Assembly: GCA_020201485.1 (NCBI GenBank)
Contig: JAIVGT010000263.1
Span: forward strand, 1-5,911
Source: Halobacteriales archaeon
GTDB taxonomy: Archaea; Thermoplasmatota; SW-10-69-26; JACQPN01; JAIVGT01
Direction: 5' to 3'
DNA: 5,911 bases
A program made the position numbers and the translations under genes. Below are positions 5,126 to 5,911 of this stretch, piece after piece (the stretch's first letter is position 1; every line of letters starts with the position of its first letter). The notes below the pieces were generated by a model, which saw nothing but the letters and a program-made list of their open reading frames with translations, ran no database searches and was not told the DNA's origin.

Positions 5126-5911
5126 TTGCGCAACCCTGAATCCCCGGCACGCCGTGGCCGCGTCGTGCGCCTCGCGCTCCTCGCCCTGCTCGCCCTGCTC
5201 GCCGGTGGAGCGCCGGCCTGGGCCACCTCCGGCTTCGGCAGCGTCGTCGCCCCGGCGGACGCGGACGTGACCGTCCTCGGCCTGCGCGCCCTGCCCGCGG
5301 CGGCGGTGTGCTGGCTCGACGCGGACGGCGACGGCGCCCCGGCCGCGGGCGAGCCGGTGTTCCTCGCGCCGCAGGGGTGCAGCGTTGCGCTGCGCCTGCC
5401 GCTGGCCGGCGCGCTCCCGGGGCGCAACGGCACGGCGCGCGCCTTGGACGCGGCGCTGCGCTTCGGCGTGGCGGACGGCGACCACGCCTGGGACGGCGAC
5501 GCGCTCTACTTCGTCCTCGGCGGGCGGGCCAACGTGAGCGCGGGCGACGTCCGGCTGGCGGGCGATCCCGCGCCGGGCTGGGTGCGGCCGGGCGATCCCG
5601 ACCTGGGCGCGCCCACGCTGGGCAGCGGGCCCGGCTTCGACGCGCCCGGCTGGGCGTGGTGGGACGCGGACCGCGACGGCAAGGCGACCGAGGCGGATGG
5701 CTTCTATGCCGACCTCGACGGCTCGCGCGACGCCTCGACCGGCGACGTGCGCGTGCGCGCGCCGGCCGGCGGGCTGGCCGTGCTCGGTCCAGCGGAGCCG
5801 GAGGTCGTGCCCCGCGTGCACGCCCTGCCCGTGACCTTCGCCGTGTGCGCCGTGGACCTGCAAGGGGACGGCTACACCCCGGGCGACCCGGTGTACGGCA
5901 AGGCCCTGGGC
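5126..5911 (+). CDS. Third paralogue: secreted calcium-loop module protein (3' end missing)
   Basis: This is an open frame of 262 codons running off the window end without a stop. The start is chosen as TTG 5126 for its ribosome site. GTG 5165 is the alternative and would begin VRLALLALLALLAGG. Both give a signal peptide with likely cleavage near APAWA. The mature start, TSGFGSVVAP, matches FTFGSVVAPG of gene 2 at the same place. EF-hand-like loops begin near residues 65 (DADGDGAPAAGE), 117 (degenerate), 180 (DADRDGKATEAD) and 244 (DLQGDGYTPGD). Endings GDVRLAG and GDVRVRA match the family. It differs from genes 1 and 2 in being richer in Ala, Pro, Arg and Trp (WAWWDADRDG) and poorer in Asn, Thr and Lys, and in having Cys three residues before loops 1 and 4. 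A PGF-CTERM tail is expected but lies outside the window. Confidence 0.85.
   Translation, partial: MRNPESPARRGRVVRLALLALLALLAGGAPAWATSGFGSVVAPADADVTVLGLRALPAAAVCWLDADGDGAPAAGEPVFLAPQGCSVALRLPLAGALPGRNGTARALDAALRFGVADGDHAWDGDALYFVLGGRANVSAGDVRLAGDPAPGWVRPGDPDLGAPTLGSGPGFDAPGWAWWDADRDGKATEADGFYADLDGSRDASTGDVRVRAPAGGLAVLGPAEPEVVPRVHALPVTFAVCAVDLQGDGYTPGDPVYGKALG

Noticed and set aside
3931..5139. Plus-strand open frame of 402 codons overlapping gene 2
   Set aside because: It is a frame-shifted reading of gene 2, very rich in Arg/Pro/Gly/His. Gene 2 in its own frame has a signal peptide, clean repeats and a sorting tail.
5126..5224. Twin-arginine (Tat) signal in gene 3 (ARRGRVV)
   Set aside because: The residues after RR-x are not the hydrophobic pair expected of a Tat motif (Arg follows). 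A Sec signal fits better.
2522..5863. Very long open frame on the minus strand (1113 codons) opposite gene 2 and most of the gene 3 portion
   Set aside because: It is the antisense shadow of GC3-biased, repeat-rich genes (GNC codons leave few reverse stops). Its product is Arg/Ala/Val/His low complexity, has no signal or domain, and crosses both gene boundaries and a terminator.

Overview
The window is about 70% GC and carries three same-strand genes in a row. All three encode secreted, repeat-rich surface proteins of one family. Genes 1 and 2 end in a textbook PGF-CTERM sorting tail (Pro-Gly-Phe, one hydrophobic segment, Arg-rich end). This tail is the signal for archaeosortase A, so the host is most likely a high-GC euryarchaeote-type archaeon. 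Thermoplasmatota-like or Halobacteria-like lineages both fit. There is no rRNA or housekeeping marker to settle the lineage.

Layout: (i) 2-2116, the 3' part of a surface-protein gene that begins before the window. It has at least seven Asp-rich modules, a Gly13 linker, an Ig-like stretch, five TGG triplets, a coiled coil and PGF-CTERM. (ii) 2126-2160, a GC hairpin plus pyrimidine tract, a likely terminator. (iii) 2161-2641, a non-coding region that becomes unusually AT-rich, has several small dyads, and probably holds the promoter and leader of gene 2. (iv) 2642-5053, gene 2, complete. It has a signal peptide, three 199-residue tandem repeats (597 bp each, no indels) each holding three EF-hand-like loops, a six-Cys segment, a coiled coil and PGF-CTERM. 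(v) 5067-5100, a second terminator of the same design. (vi) 5126-5911, the 5' part of a third paralogue with a non-ATG start, running off the window.

The main observation is a recurring module of about 65 residues. It has a DxDGDG-type 12-residue calcium loop, then VYxD, then often a second, degraded loop ending in NDIRL-like residues. There are nineteen to twenty copies across the three genes. I do not recognise it as a named domain; it resembles dockerin or EF-hand dyads. The likely picture is a cluster of calcium-stabilised, rod-like cell-surface proteins held on a glycosylated coiled-coil stalk. The biological role (adhesion, S-layer, matrix) cannot be read from the sequence.
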